Assembly (NCBI GenBank): GCA_964437505.1
Contig: CAYTGU010000009.1
Location: 1 to 64,000, forward strand
Origin: JAHJDO01 sp964437505
GTDB lineage: Bacteria; JAHJDO01
Direction: 5' to 3'
DNA length: 64,000 nucleotides
Each line of letters begins with the position of its first letter. Positions within the stretch are counted from its first letter, which is position 1. The position numbers and the translations under genes were made by a program. A model generated the notes under the pieces. The model was not told where the DNA came from. It saw only the letters and a program-made list of their open reading frames with translations, and made no database searches. This document shows, in pieces, positions 40,841 to 49,985 of this stretch.

Positions 40841-41679
40841 ATTTCTTCTCTCCAAATAGCATTAAGGAAGAACTCAAAAAACACAATCTTCGTCCGCAAA
40901 AAAAGTTTGGACAAAACTTTCTTATAGACGGGAATATAGCTGATATAATAATTAACACTCTCAATATCAAAAAAAGCGATGTTATAGTTGAGATCGGCTC
41001 AGGACTGGGATCACTAACACACCTTATTGCTACTGAGGCAAAAAAGGTAATAGCAGTGGAAACAGACACAAAACTGCTTGATATTTCAAAGAATCTGCTC
41101 TCTGCATATAACAATGTTGAATTCATCAATAAAGATATCTTGGAAACCAGTTTTAATATCTCTGAGAATTATAAAGTGGCAGGGAATATACCTTATTACA
41201 TTACAACGCCTGTTATATTATTTCTTCTGGCCATTACTCCAAGTCCAGAACTTTTCGTACTAATGGTCCAGAAAGAAGTAGCGCAAAGACTTACAGCTAA
41301 GTCAGAATCCAAAGCTTATGGCTCTCTATCAATCTTTGTGCAATATAAGTGCAGAGTAGAGATTATTAAATATATAAAAAAAACTACTTTTTATCCACAG
41401 CCGGATGTGGATTCCGCTCTGGTAAAATTTACTCTTTTAGAAAAACCACCTGTTAAAGTAAAAAACGAAAGGTTGTTTTTTGACATCATCCAAGCAGGTT
41501 TCATGTATAGAAGGAAAATGCTCATTAATGCAATATCAAGATATTCCAATTTAGGAATTGCTAGAGAAGAGTTGGAAAAGGCCCTTAAGCATTTTAAGTT
41601 ATCCCCGAGTATTCGCGCAGAAAAACTCTCAATGTCTGAACTTGCGGATTTGAGTAATTATATTAAACAACAAAAATAA
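40837..41679 (+). CDS. rsmA: 16S rRNA dimethyladenosine transferase
   Basis: Dimethylates the two adjacent adenines at the 3' end of 16S rRNA. RPQKKFGQNFLIDGNI, VEIGSGLGSLTHLIA (SAM loop), NIPYYITTPVI (catalytic NxPY) and the C-terminal helical domain with MLINAIS are all present. 280 aa. The pdxA-rsmA order is common in bacteria. Confidence 0.96.
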   Translation: MNFFSPNSIKEELKKHNLRPQKKFGQNFLIDGNIADIIINTLNIKKSDVIVEIGSGLGSLTHLIATEAKKVIAVETDTKLLDISKNLLSAYNNVEFINKDILETSFNISENYKVAGNIPYYITTPVILFLLAITPSPELFVLMVQKEVAQRLTAKSESKAYGSLSIFVQYKCRVEIIKYIKKTTFYPQPDVDSALVKFTLLEKPPVKVKNERLFFDIIQAGFMYRRKMLINAISRYSNLGIAREELEKALKHFKLSPSIRAEKLSMSELADLSNYIKQQK

Positions 41680-41689
41680 GGAAACTGGT

Positions 41690-43399
41690 TTGAAAAATTA
41701 CATATGGGAAATATATGAGGCTAATCTGGAGCTGCAGAGAGAATTATCAGATAAGCTGGGTATTATGCCAAATACGGCTCAAATCCTTATAAATCGAGGG
41801 ATAAAGGACATTCCTGCTGCAGAGAGTTTTCTATATACTGCAATAAGCGCGTTATCAGACCCGTTTCTACTGCCCGATGTAGAAACAAGCGTAAAGAGAA
41901 TTCTAAAGGCAATTAAACATAAGGAAAGAATAACCATTTACGGGGACTATGATGCTGACGGGATAACCTCTACTGCTCTGTTATATGGATTTTTAAAGGA
42001 TTTTGGCGCAGATATTGATTTTTATATTCCAAACCGAATGAATGAAGGCTATGGGCTTAATAGCAATACAATTAAAGATTTATGCAAAAAGGGGACAAAG
42101 CTTATTATTACTGTTGACTGCGGAACAAATTCTATTGAAGAGGTTAATGCTGCAATCAGTATGGAGGCAGACGTTATCATTACAGACCATCATACTGTAG
42201 AAATACCATTACCTCAAAAATACCCTATAGTTAATCCAAAAAGGAGCGATTCTGAATATCCTTTTTCTGAACTTGCCGGTGTGGGTGTTGTATTTCAGTT
42301 ATGCAGAGTGATGGCAAAGCATCTTCTTGGAGATATATCTTCTGAAGGAATCCTAAGATACATGGATCTTGCAGCAATAGGCACTATAGCAGACGTTGTG
42401 CCTCTCTTAAGGGATAATAGAATAATTGTCAAACTTGGAATCTCAAAACTCAAAACCTCAGAAAACATTGGGCTTAAGACACTGATTAAAGAATCCGGAC
42501 TAAAACAGGACAAGATATCCAGCGGACAGGTGGCATTTATGCTAGCTCCAAGACTTAATGCTGCAGGCAGAATGCAGAGCGCTCGAGAAAGTGTTACGCT
42601 TCTTACAACAAATTCTCAGGAAGTTGCGTCAGATAAAGCAAAGCTTCTTTGCGCAGAAAACATCAACAGACAGGAAATAGAGAAAGAGGTTCTTGCCAGT
42701 GCTATTGAAATGGTAAAAAACTCAGTTAACCTTGATAACGAGTATGTTATTGTGCTTGAAAGTGATGAGTGGCATGAGGGAGTTATTGGAATAGTAGCCT
42801 CAAGACTTGTTGATATGTTTCACAGACCCGCAATTCTTATATGTACCAACAAAGAAGAGGCAAAAGGCTCCGGAAGGAGCATATCAGGCTTTAATCTTGT
42901 TGATGCTCTTCGGGAATGTGAAGACTGTTTGATTAGATTCGGCGGACATTCTTATGCTGCAGGTTTATCAATTAATAAAGATAATATCGAAAATTTCAGA
43001 AACAAAATCAATCAAATTGGAACAAGAGTAATAACAAAAGAACATCTTCAGCCAAAGCTGTGCATAGATTTAGCCCTCTCTCCATCTAATATCACAAACA
43101 AGTTTTTACTTGAAATAGAACATCTTGAACCTTATGGCATGGGAAACTCAAAACCCGTATTCATTGCAAAAGGTCTTAAATTAGGCTTTTCTCCCAGAAA
43201 AGTCGGCGATAATCATATCAAACTTACACTGTCTCAACAAGGTAGAGAATTTGAAGCTATTGGATTTAGAATGGCTGACTATATGGAGCATTATAGAGGG
43301 CAGAACCACATTGATATTATATATACTCCACAGATAAATATTTGGCAGGGCAGAAAAAACTTGCAATTAAACTTGAAAGACCTGAGGTTTAGAACCTAA
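41690..43399 (+). CDS. recJ: Single-stranded-DNA-specific exonuclease RecJ
   Basis: 5'-3' ssDNA exonuclease in repair and recombination. DHH-family motifs YGDYDADGITSTALLY, VDCGT and ITDHHTVEIPLP, then DHHA1 FGGHSYAAGLSI and an OB-like C-terminus. TTG start preceded by AAGGA. 569 aa. Its last 4 nt overlap the convergent rpmB gene. Confidence 0.96.
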   Translation: MKNYIWEIYEANLELQRELSDKLGIMPNTAQILINRGIKDIPAAESFLYTAISALSDPFLLPDVETSVKRILKAIKHKERITIYGDYDADGITSTALLYGFLKDFGADIDFYIPNRMNEGYGLNSNTIKDLCKKGTKLIITVDCGTNSIEEVNAAISMEADVIITDHHTVEIPLPQKYPIVNPKRSDSEYPFSELAGVGVVFQLCRVMAKHLLGDISSEGILRYMDLAAIGTIADVVPLLRDNRIIVKLGISKLKTSENIGLKTLIKESGLKQDKISSGQVAFMLAPRLNAAGRMQSARESVTLLTTNSQEVASDKAKLLCAENINRQEIEKEVLASAIEMVKNSVNLDNEYVIVLESDEWHEGVIGIVASRLVDMFHRPAILICTNKEEAKGSGRSISGFNLVDALRECEDCLIRFGGHSYAAGLSINKDNIENFRNKINQIGTRVITKEHLQPKLCIDLALSPSNITNKFLLEIEHLEPYGMGNSKPVFIAKGLKLGFSPRKVGDNHIKLTLSQQGREFEAIGFRMADYMEHYRGQNHIDIIYTPQINIWQGRKNLQLNLKDLRFRT

Positions 43400-43587
43400 G
43401 CTACTTTTTCTATCTTACCGGAACGAATACACTGTGTGCAAACCTTTATTCGTCTAGGTTTCCCTTTGATCAGAACCTTTACAGACTGCAGATTAGGAAG
43501 CCATCTCCTCTTTGTTTTATTATTTGCATGACTAACATTATTGCCGGTCATTGGTCCTTTTCCACAAACTTCACACTTCCTAGACAT
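43396..43587 (-). CDS. rpmB: Ribosomal protein L28
   Basis: 63 aa. Starts MSRKCEVCGKGPMTGNNVSH, with C5, C8, C50 and C53 forming the zinc-ribbon version of L28. GGAG lies nine bases before the ATG and a good promoter at 43624-43652. Single-gene unit, tail-to-tail with recJ. Confidence 0.97.
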   Translation of the reverse strand: MSRKCEVCGKGPMTGNNVSHANNKTKRRWLPNLQSVKVLIKGKPRRIKVCTQCIRSGKIEKVA

Positions 43588-43623
43588 CTTAAAATTCTCC
43601 GATATTTGAAAACTTGTTTGCAG

Positions 43624-43652
43624 AATATAGCATACTTATTCTTTCCTTGCAA
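43624..43652 (-). promoter_or_regulatory. Promoter of rpmB
   Basis: TTGCAA (43647-43652) and TATATT (43624-43629) are 17 bp apart on the minus strand, about 35 bp upstream of the ATG. Confidence 0.65.
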
Positions 43653-43701
43653 TGCTTTTCCTGCTTGCCAAAACCAATGCATGATGATAGCATATATTGT
43701 A

Positions 43702-44481
43702 ATGAAAAGTCATAAGTCTAAAGTAATTGCTGTTATTCCTGCAAGATATGACTCTACTAGACTTCCAGGGAAGGTACTCAAGGATATTTGCGGAAAGCCT
43801 ATGATACAGCATGTCTATGAAAGAGTATCCAATGTTTCCTCTATTCAGGAGACAATAATAGCTACAGATGATAAACGGATATTAAAAGTAGCACAAAAAT
43901 TCGGAGCTAATGCTGAGATGTCCCCAAAAAGCTGCAAATCCGGCACTGACAGAATTGCGTGGATAGTCAAGAAAATGCCCGATATTAGAGAAGATGACAT
44001 TATTATCAATGTGCAGGGAGATGAGCCTTTAATAAATCCGCAAGCTATTGAAAAACTTGCAAAAACAATATCTAAAGACTCAGATATCTACATAGCAAGT
44101 TTAATGACTAAAATATCTGATATTAATGAATTGATGAGTCCTGATGTAGTTAAAGTGGTTGTAGATAAAGATAATTTTGCCTTATACTTTTCCCGCTCCC
44201 CTATCCCATTTGCAAGGGATAAATGGAAAAGCTTAAAAAACAAGTTAATTCTTAGTACAGCAGATATATTCTATAAACACCTAGGGATATATGCCTTTAG
44301 AAAACACTTCTTATTAAAGTATGCCAAAATGCCTCGAACTTGTCTTGAAAAGATTGAAAAACTTGAACAGCTTAGAGCCGTTGAAAATGACTATAGAATA
44401 AAAATGGCAGAAACAGAATTTGACTCAATAAGTGTTGACACTTCGGCAGACTTAGAAAAAATTTTATCTCTTTTTCGCTAA
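43702..44481 (+). CDS. kdsB: 3-deoxy-manno-octulosonate cytidylyltransferase
   Basis: Makes CMP-KDO for lipid A-core assembly. VIAVIPARYDSTRLPGKVL, KPMIQHVYERV, INVQGDEPLINPQ and SRSPIPFARD are family blocks. ATG at 43702 gives the usual N-terminus (259 aa); ATG at 43681 or 43684 would add a few residues, and no ribosome-binding site is obvious for either. Its 3' end overlaps the convergent glycosyltransferase gene by 18 nt. Confidence 0.95.
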   Translation: MKSHKSKVIAVIPARYDSTRLPGKVLKDICGKPMIQHVYERVSNVSSIQETIIATDDKRILKVAQKFGANAEMSPKSCKSGTDRIAWIVKKMPDIREDDIIINVQGDEPLINPQAIEKLAKTISKDSDIYIASLMTKISDINELMSPDVVKVVVDKDNFALYFSRSPIPFARDKWKSLKNKLILSTADIFYKHLGIYAFRKHFLLKYAKMPRTCLEKIEKLEQLRAVENDYRIKMAETEFDSISVDTSADLEKILSLFR

Positions 44482-45582
44482 ACAAGCTGTATAAAGAACA
44501 TCTGTTTGGCAGGCCATTTCTTGAACGCTGAACTTTGTTACACGCTCTCTGGCTTTTCTTCCCATGTTAATTCTTAATTGCTTATCATTTAGAGTTTTCA
44601 CAATTGCATTTGCCAGTTTATCACTGTTTGCTGGAGGAACGATAAAACCAGTTTTCCCATCAATCACTGCTTCTTTATTTCCTCCGACATCTGTTGCTAT
44701 AACAGGTTTCTCTGCTGCCATTGATTCTAATATAATGTTTGAAAACCCTTCTATAAAAGAGGAAAGCACAGAAACATCTATGATATGAAGCAGATCAGGG
44801 ATATCATGTCTAAGTCCTGTAAAGATTACCTTGCCTCTTATCCCCAGTTTCATCGCCTGTTCTTTAAGTTCAGATTCTAACGGTCCTTCTCCAACAACCA
44901 TAAATTTTACATTATCAATAACTCTGTTGATTTTGAATGCAGCTTCTAAAAAATACTTGTGCCCTTTTTGAGGATAAAGACGTGCAAAAATCCCAACCAA
45001 TAACTCATCTTCCCCAACGCCAAGCTCCTCTCTCTTAGCCTGATAGTCAAAGTCCCCCTTAAACTCCTCAACATCTATGCCATTATATATTGTTACAAAC
45101 TTATCTTGATTAATTCCTGAATTTTTAATATTAAACTCCTTTACAGCATCTGAAACAGCTATTATCTTGTCTGTATACCTCGAAAGCATTCTATCAATCA
45201 GAAAGTGTTTTCTTGTTTTCCATGTGTCTATATTGTGAAGATTGGCAATAATCACTGGTACACCTGCGAATTTTGCGGCAATACGACCAGGCGTGTTCGA
45301 CCGATACATATGAGTATGAACTATATCAAATTTTTCATTCTTCATAAACTTGTATAACCTGTACAACCCCACAGGATCTAATCTGCTCTTCATATGTATC
45401 TTGCACACCCTTATTCCTAGATCTCTCAGATCTTTCTCATAAGCACCCTGTTTATCGCGAATACAGCATACCGTTATATCATATTTATCCCTTAATAAAG
45501 AAAGTACTCTAACCAGCCTTTTCTCTATTCCGCCGACCGGCAACCATGTTATTATTCTTAAAAGTTTAGGTTTATACTGCAT
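44464..45582 (-). CDS. Glycosyltransferase family 4 protein
   Basis: 372 aa GT-B fold enzyme. PVGGIEKRLVRVLSLL is the acceptor-domain glycine loop, GIFARLYPQKGHKYFLEAA the hinge, and SFIEGFSNIILESMAAEKPVIATDVGGNKE the donor-sugar EX7E block. It likely adds a sugar to LPS core or another glycan, given lpxK upstream (overlap 11 nt) and kdsB opposite. Confidence 0.9.
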   Translation of the reverse strand: MQYKPKLLRIITWLPVGGIEKRLVRVLSLLRDKYDITVCCIRDKQGAYEKDLRDLGIRVCKIHMKSRLDPVGLYRLYKFMKNEKFDIVHTHMYRSNTPGRIAAKFAGVPVIIANLHNIDTWKTRKHFLIDRMLSRYTDKIIAVSDAVKEFNIKNSGINQDKFVTIYNGIDVEEFKGDFDYQAKREELGVGEDELLVGIFARLYPQKGHKYFLEAAFKINRVIDNVKFMVVGEGPLESELKEQAMKLGIRGKVIFTGLRHDIPDLLHIIDVSVLSSFIEGFSNIILESMAAEKPVIATDVGGNKEAVIDGKTGFIVPPANSDKLANAIVKTLNDKQLRINMGRKARERVTKFSVQEMACQTDVLYTACLAKKR

Positions 45583-46678
45583 TAATTAACTTCTCCAGTC
45601 TATCGCTTCCTGAAATAACCTCTACTTCAATTCTGAGAACCAGTAGGGACGTATTGCAATACCCCAACCTTAGTCTTTGCAACCTTACTGCGTCTTTTTG
45701 CGTTGTAACTATAAATTTCACATCAAGCTCCTGCCTTTTTGCCTCTATATTATTCATATCCTCTTTTGTATACCAATAATGATCAGGATATCTAATTCGT
45801 TCTACTATTTTAGCCCCAATATGTTCTAACGTGTTCTCAAAGGATATTGGATCTCCAAGACTTGAAAGCGCTATTACTTCTTCCCCTTTTATAGACTTAA
45901 TATCCAGATGCTCTTCCCCGACAATATTCTCTAAACATGCAGGCTTATGAATAGTCTCTATAATCTGTGCTGAATCATTAATTTCTATAAGTTTCTTCTT
46001 AATTCTCTCCTTCTCCTCTGCATTCTTAATCATATCAATCTTTGTTAATATAAAGCAATCTGCTCTTTTTAAACACTTATACGGCTCACGCAAATTCCCT
46101 CTTGGGAAAACATATCCATTACCAAAAGGGCTGGAAGCATTTATAACCACTATATTTATATCTCTATGTAAGCGCCAATGCTGAAAGCCGTCATCTAAAA
46201 CTACTGTATCTATATTAAGCTTCTCTTCTGCGATTTTACCTGTTTCATATCTATTCCCGCCGACAAAAACAACTATGCCTTTCAGATTCTTTGCTAAAAG
46301 ATACGGCTCATCTCCTGCTTCCTTTACATCACATAAAATCTCTTTGCCGTTGGAAACAAGTTTTATTTCACTCTCTCTGCTTCTTCCGTATCCCCTGCTC
46401 AATACTGCAACTCTCTTTCCTTTTTTAATAAGCATATTCACTACAAGCTCTACAACAGGAGTTTTACCAACTCCTCCCAATGTTATGCCTCCAATGCTTA
46501 TAACCTTTGAAGAAAGTTTCCTTTTTTTAAGAAGATTCTTGAAATACATAAAAAGTAGTATATTCTGAGCGGTAGTTACTAAGAATGAAATAAATAGAAG
46601 GCATAGTTTTAATAATCTATGTCCTCTATTATCAGTCACTATATTTCTATAAAAAAAATCGTGTAAATATCTATCCAT
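45572..46678 (-). CDS. lpxK: Tetraacyldisaccharide 4'-kinase
   Basis: Membrane-associated kinase of lipid A biosynthesis. One N-terminal hydrophobic helix, then P-loop ISIGGITLGGVGKTPVVELV, VLSRGYGR, DEPYLLA, and VLDDGFQHWRLHRDINIV. 368 aa. Confirms a complete lipid A pathway is expected. Confidence 0.95.
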   Translation of the reverse strand: MDRYLHDFFYRNIVTDNRGHRLLKLCLLFISFLVTTAQNILLFMYFKNLLKKRKLSSKVISIGGITLGGVGKTPVVELVVNMLIKKGKRVAVLSRGYGRSRESEIKLVSNGKEILCDVKEAGDEPYLLAKNLKGIVVFVGGNRYETGKIAEEKLNIDTVVLDDGFQHWRLHRDINIVVINASSPFGNGYVFPRGNLREPYKCLKRADCFILTKIDMIKNAEEKERIKKKLIEINDSAQIIETIHKPACLENIVGEEHLDIKSIKGEEVIALSSLGDPISFENTLEHIGAKIVERIRYPDHYWYTKEDMNNIEAKRQELDVKFIVTTQKDAVRLQRLRLGYCNTSLLVLRIEVEVISGSDRLEKLINAV

Positions 46679-46690
46679 GATTTTTACTGT

Positions 46691-46722
46691 AATCTACCGT
46701 TGTCGTCTGCTGTCTGTCGTCC
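46691..46722. repeat. Low-complexity intergenic repeat of the GTCGTCTG/CTGTCTGTC type
   Basis: The gap between lpxK and the DHH gene contains near-repeating TCGTCTGC, TGTCTGTC and GTCGTC units. It has the look of a short dispersed repeat and is not coding. Confidence 0.5.
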
Positions 46723-46728
46723 ATAGTA

Positions 46729-47712
46729 TTAAACTCTCAATTCTAGTGCTACAACTCTTACAACATTTTTTAATACAGTGTTTAATTCCCCATTAATCAT
46801 ACATGCAGCTGCATTGTGGTGTCCGCCTCCGCCGAATTTCGATGCAATTTTATTAACATTGACCTTCCCTTTTGAGCGAAAGCTTATCTTTACATTTCCC
46901 CTAGAATGTTCTTTGAAGAGAATTCCTACCTCAACTCCCTCTGCATTGCGCGCATACTCAACTATTCCCTCGCTATCCTCTTCTGTTGCACATGCCTTTG
47001 CGTACATATCGGATGTAATAAACATATAACCTATCTTTCCTTTACCATCAAAACTCAATGTCTCCAATGCAAGCTGCAATAATTTAAGCTTACTTACAGG
47101 AATGTTCTGATATATCTGATTGCATATTTCGGTATGGTCAATGCCTGTTTCCAGAAGTTCAGAAACTACCAGATGCGTCTCAGCACTGGTATTAGAATAC
47201 TGAAATGACCCTGTATCAGTTACAATAGCTGTATATAAGCAAATCGCCTCAGGTTTCCTTATCTTCAATTCCATGTATTTATAAAGATGGAAAATTTGTT
47301 GCCCAACTGAACTCATACGAGGATCTACCCAATTTATAATACCAAAACAATCATTACCCAGATGATGATCTATATTTATTACTGTTTTTATACTATTTAT
47401 ATGGTCTCTCATATTCCCCATCCTACCTTTACTTCCAATATCCAACACGAATGCGATTTCACTATCCGGCAAGGTTACATTATGTTTAATTAATTCGCTG
47501 TTGGGAAGGAACTTATATCTTGCTGGCAAAGGAAATGAGTTAATTAACTCAACCTCTTTCCCCATTCTTTTTAAAAGAATATATAAAGCTATTTGAGAAC
47601 CAATTGCGTCTCCATCAGGGTAGATATGAGTGGTAATAAGAAACCTTCTGTGGCAGACTATTTCTCGGATAATTCTGCTTATAATCTTTTCATTTTTGCT
47701 TAGCAATTTCAT
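46729..47712 (-). CDS. DHH-family phosphoesterase, NrnA-like
   Basis: Oligoribonuclease and/or pAp phosphatase. THIYPDGDAIGSQIALY, VLDIGSKGRMG, NIDHHLGNDCFG and the DHHA1 motif KFGGGGHHNAAACMI give the expected metal site and substrate-binding tail. 327 aa. It overlaps rbfA by 23 nt, matching the usual nusA-infB-rbfA-nrnA order. Confidence 0.92.
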   Translation of the reverse strand: MKLLSKNEKIISRIIREIVCHRRFLITTHIYPDGDAIGSQIALYILLKRMGKEVELINSFPLPARYKFLPNSELIKHNVTLPDSEIAFVLDIGSKGRMGNMRDHINSIKTVINIDHHLGNDCFGIINWVDPRMSSVGQQIFHLYKYMELKIRKPEAICLYTAIVTDTGSFQYSNTSAETHLVVSELLETGIDHTEICNQIYQNIPVSKLKLLQLALETLSFDGKGKIGYMFITSDMYAKACATEEDSEGIVEYARNAEGVEVGILFKEHSRGNVKISFRSKGKVNVNKIASKFGGGGHHNAAACMINGELNTVLKNVVRVVALELRV

Positions 47713-48031
47713 CTATCTTCTTTAGAACATGCATCACTTCTTCAAAAGCATTATCATATATAAAGTGAAACTCTGGAGTAATCCTTAGATTTACATTATG
47801 GGCAATGCGCATCCTGATAAATCCACTAGCTTTCCGAATATGTCTCATAGCCCTGTTTTTGTCCGCGTTCCCCAAAGGACTCACGTAAACTTTAGCATAG
47901 TGCAGGTCAGAACTTACTTCAACTCTATTTATCGTAACAAATTTTACGCAGACATCATCCATTTCCGTAACTAATATTTGGCTAATTTCTCTTTTTAAAG
48001 ATTGATTTATCCGATCTGTTCGCCTTGACAT
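47690..48031 (-). CDS. rbfA: Ribosome-binding factor A
   Basis: Small KH-like protein for 16S maturation. RTDRINQSLKREISQIL, VTINRVEVSSDLHYAKVYVSP and FRIRMAHNVNLRITPEFHF-like blocks (RMRIAHNVNLRITPEFHFIY) are diagnostic. 113 aa. Confidence 0.95.
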   Translation of the reverse strand: MSRRTDRINQSLKREISQILVTEMDDVCVKFVTINRVEVSSDLHYAKVYVSPLGNADKNRAMRHIRKASGFIRMRIAHNVNLRITPEFHFIYDNAFEEVMHVLKKIDEIAKQK

Positions 48032-48048
48032 AATAACCCAATATTATT

Positions 48049-49983
48049 TCAGCCTTTCCTTTCCATGACATGTGCTTCTATAATATCGCCCTCTTGAACA
48101 TCTTTGCAGTTGTCTAGCCCAATACCACATTCAAGCTCTGCTTTAACTTCTTTTGCATCATTCTTGAATCTACGCAAAGAAGATATTTTACCTTGATAAA
48201 CAGGTTTGCCTTCTCTTGTTAAAGTAGCTACGCAATCTCTCTTGATCTTCCCTTCTAAAACATACGATCCGCAAATCAATGTGGTTTTTGAGATATTAAA
48301 AATCTGACGCACTTCTGCTTTTCCTATTAAAACTTTTTTATATTCAGGCTCAATCAACGCCTCAACCAGTTTTTTAATATTATCAACAACTTCATATATA
48401 ATACTATAATACCTTATGGATACATTATTCTTTTCTGCAATATCTAATGCTCCAGATTCTGCATGAACGCCAAAACCCAGTATTATTGCGCCAGAAGAAG
48501 ATGCCAGTAAAACATCTGATTCATTAATACTTCCTATACCACTATGAATAATATTTACCTTGATTTTTTCTAGGCTCAGGACCTCTAATGAATCACATAA
48601 GGGTTCGATAGACCCTCTAACATCCCCTTTAACAATAAGAGAAACTACTTTTATCCCGCCATCTTTGACATCTGCAGCCAAACCACTAAAATCAGCAGTG
48701 CTGTCTCTTTTACCATGCTTTTCAGCTTTTAAACTCATTTCTCTGGCAACTTTTTCAGACTCTACTGCTAAAAACCTTTCACCTATTTCCGGAGCTTCTG
48801 AAAAACCAAGTATTTCTACAGGAGTAGACGGACCTACTTCATATACTCTTTTGCCTTTATCATTTATTAGAGCTCGCACCTTACCACAACATATCCCGGA
48901 AATAAAAGCATCTCCCATTCGTAAAGTTCCCTCTTGTATAATAACTGTAGCTACATGTCCTTTGCCTTTATCTATTCTGGATTCTATGACTGTACCCTTT
49001 GCAGGAGAAGAGATGTCTACAGTCAGCTCCAGCATATCAGTCTCCAGAAGAAGCATTTCCAATAAATTATCCAATCCCTGCTTCTTAATAGCTGATACCT
49101 CAACGCATACAGTTTTCCCTCCCCATTCTTCAGGGGTCAAGTCTTGCTCTGATAATTGCTGTTTTACTCGCTCTACATCTGCATCCGACTTATCAATCTT
49201 ATTAATTGCTACTACAATTGGCACATTAGCCGCCTTTGCATGATTAATGGCCTCTGTTGTTTGCGGCATAATACCATCGTCTGCTGCTACAACTAACACT
49301 ATTATATCTGTAACATGTGCTCCTCTAGCTCTCATAGATGTAAATGCTTCGTGCCCAGGAGTGTCAATAAAAACGACATCTCTTTTATTAATATTTATCT
49401 TGTACGCTCCTATATGCTGTGTAATGCTTCCTTTTTCACTACCGGCAACATCTGCATTTCTAATAGCATCCAAGAGACATGTCTTACCGTGATCTACATG
49501 ACCCATTACTGTTACAATAGGAGCTCTTGAGAGGGCTCCTTTGGTTTTTATCTTAGTGCTGACAATAACATCTTTTTCATCAGCAACCATAATCAGATTA
49601 GGATCGTAACCTAACTCTATGGCAACTTCAACAGCAAATTCGGGCTTAAGCATCTGATTAACAGTAGCAAAAACGCCTTTTTCAATTAACTTCTTAATTA
49701 TTGCAGAGACGCTTATATTAATCATTGTTGCGAGCTGTCCAACAGTGATATCTGAAGGTATTGAAAGGCCATCCAACGAGTCATCCAACGAAGATTTCTC
49801 TTTCTTTACAGTCTTCTGTTCTTTGAGCTTACCTTCTTCTCTTAACATCTCAATAAAGAGGTTGCATGCGTCATCCTCTACATCACTCATATGGGTTTTT
49901 ATATTAACCCCCAACTTTTTCAGTTCTTTTATAACCTCTTTACTTGACAAACCCGCTTTTTTTGCTAACTCGTGTGCTTTCAT
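48049..49983 (-). CDS. infB: Translation initiation factor IF-2
   Basis: GTPase that loads initiator tRNA. N-terminal HELAKKAGLSSKEVIKELKK and a second IF2-N module (TVGQLATMINISVSAIIKKL), then G1 GHVDHGKTCLLDAIR, G3 DTPGHEAF and G4 NKIDK, followed by domains II-IV. 644 aa is short because the charged N-terminal linker is reduced. Starts 2 nt after nusA. Confidence 0.97.
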   Translation of the reverse strand: MKAHELAKKAGLSSKEVIKELKKLGVNIKTHMSDVEDDACNLFIEMLREEGKLKEQKTVKKEKSSLDDSLDGLSIPSDITVGQLATMINISVSAIIKKLIEKGVFATVNQMLKPEFAVEVAIELGYDPNLIMVADEKDVIVSTKIKTKGALSRAPIVTVMGHVDHGKTCLLDAIRNADVAGSEKGSITQHIGAYKININKRDVVFIDTPGHEAFTSMRARGAHVTDIIVLVVAADDGIMPQTTEAINHAKAANVPIVVAINKIDKSDADVERVKQQLSEQDLTPEEWGGKTVCVEVSAIKKQGLDNLLEMLLLETDMLELTVDISSPAKGTVIESRIDKGKGHVATVIIQEGTLRMGDAFISGICCGKVRALINDKGKRVYEVGPSTPVEILGFSEAPEIGERFLAVESEKVAREMSLKAEKHGKRDSTADFSGLAADVKDGGIKVVSLIVKGDVRGSIEPLCDSLEVLSLEKIKVNIIHSGIGSINESDVLLASSSGAIILGFGVHAESGALDIAEKNNVSIRYYSIIYEVVDNIKKLVEALIEPEYKKVLIGKAEVRQIFNISKTTLICGSYVLEGKIKRDCVATLTREGKPVYQGKISSLRRFKNDAKEVKAELECGIGLDNCKDVQEGDIIEAHVMERKG

Positions 49984-49985
49984 TT

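Noticed and set aside
43647..43702. Promoter giving a leaderless kdsB mRNA
   Set aside because: TTGCCA/TAGCAT spacing fits, but both boxes are weak and the region contains start codons; not enough support.
48560..49243. Long open frame of 227 codons on the plus strand, antisense to infB
   Set aside because: It lies entirely inside a well-conserved gene, has no family features and reflects codon bias of the opposite strand.
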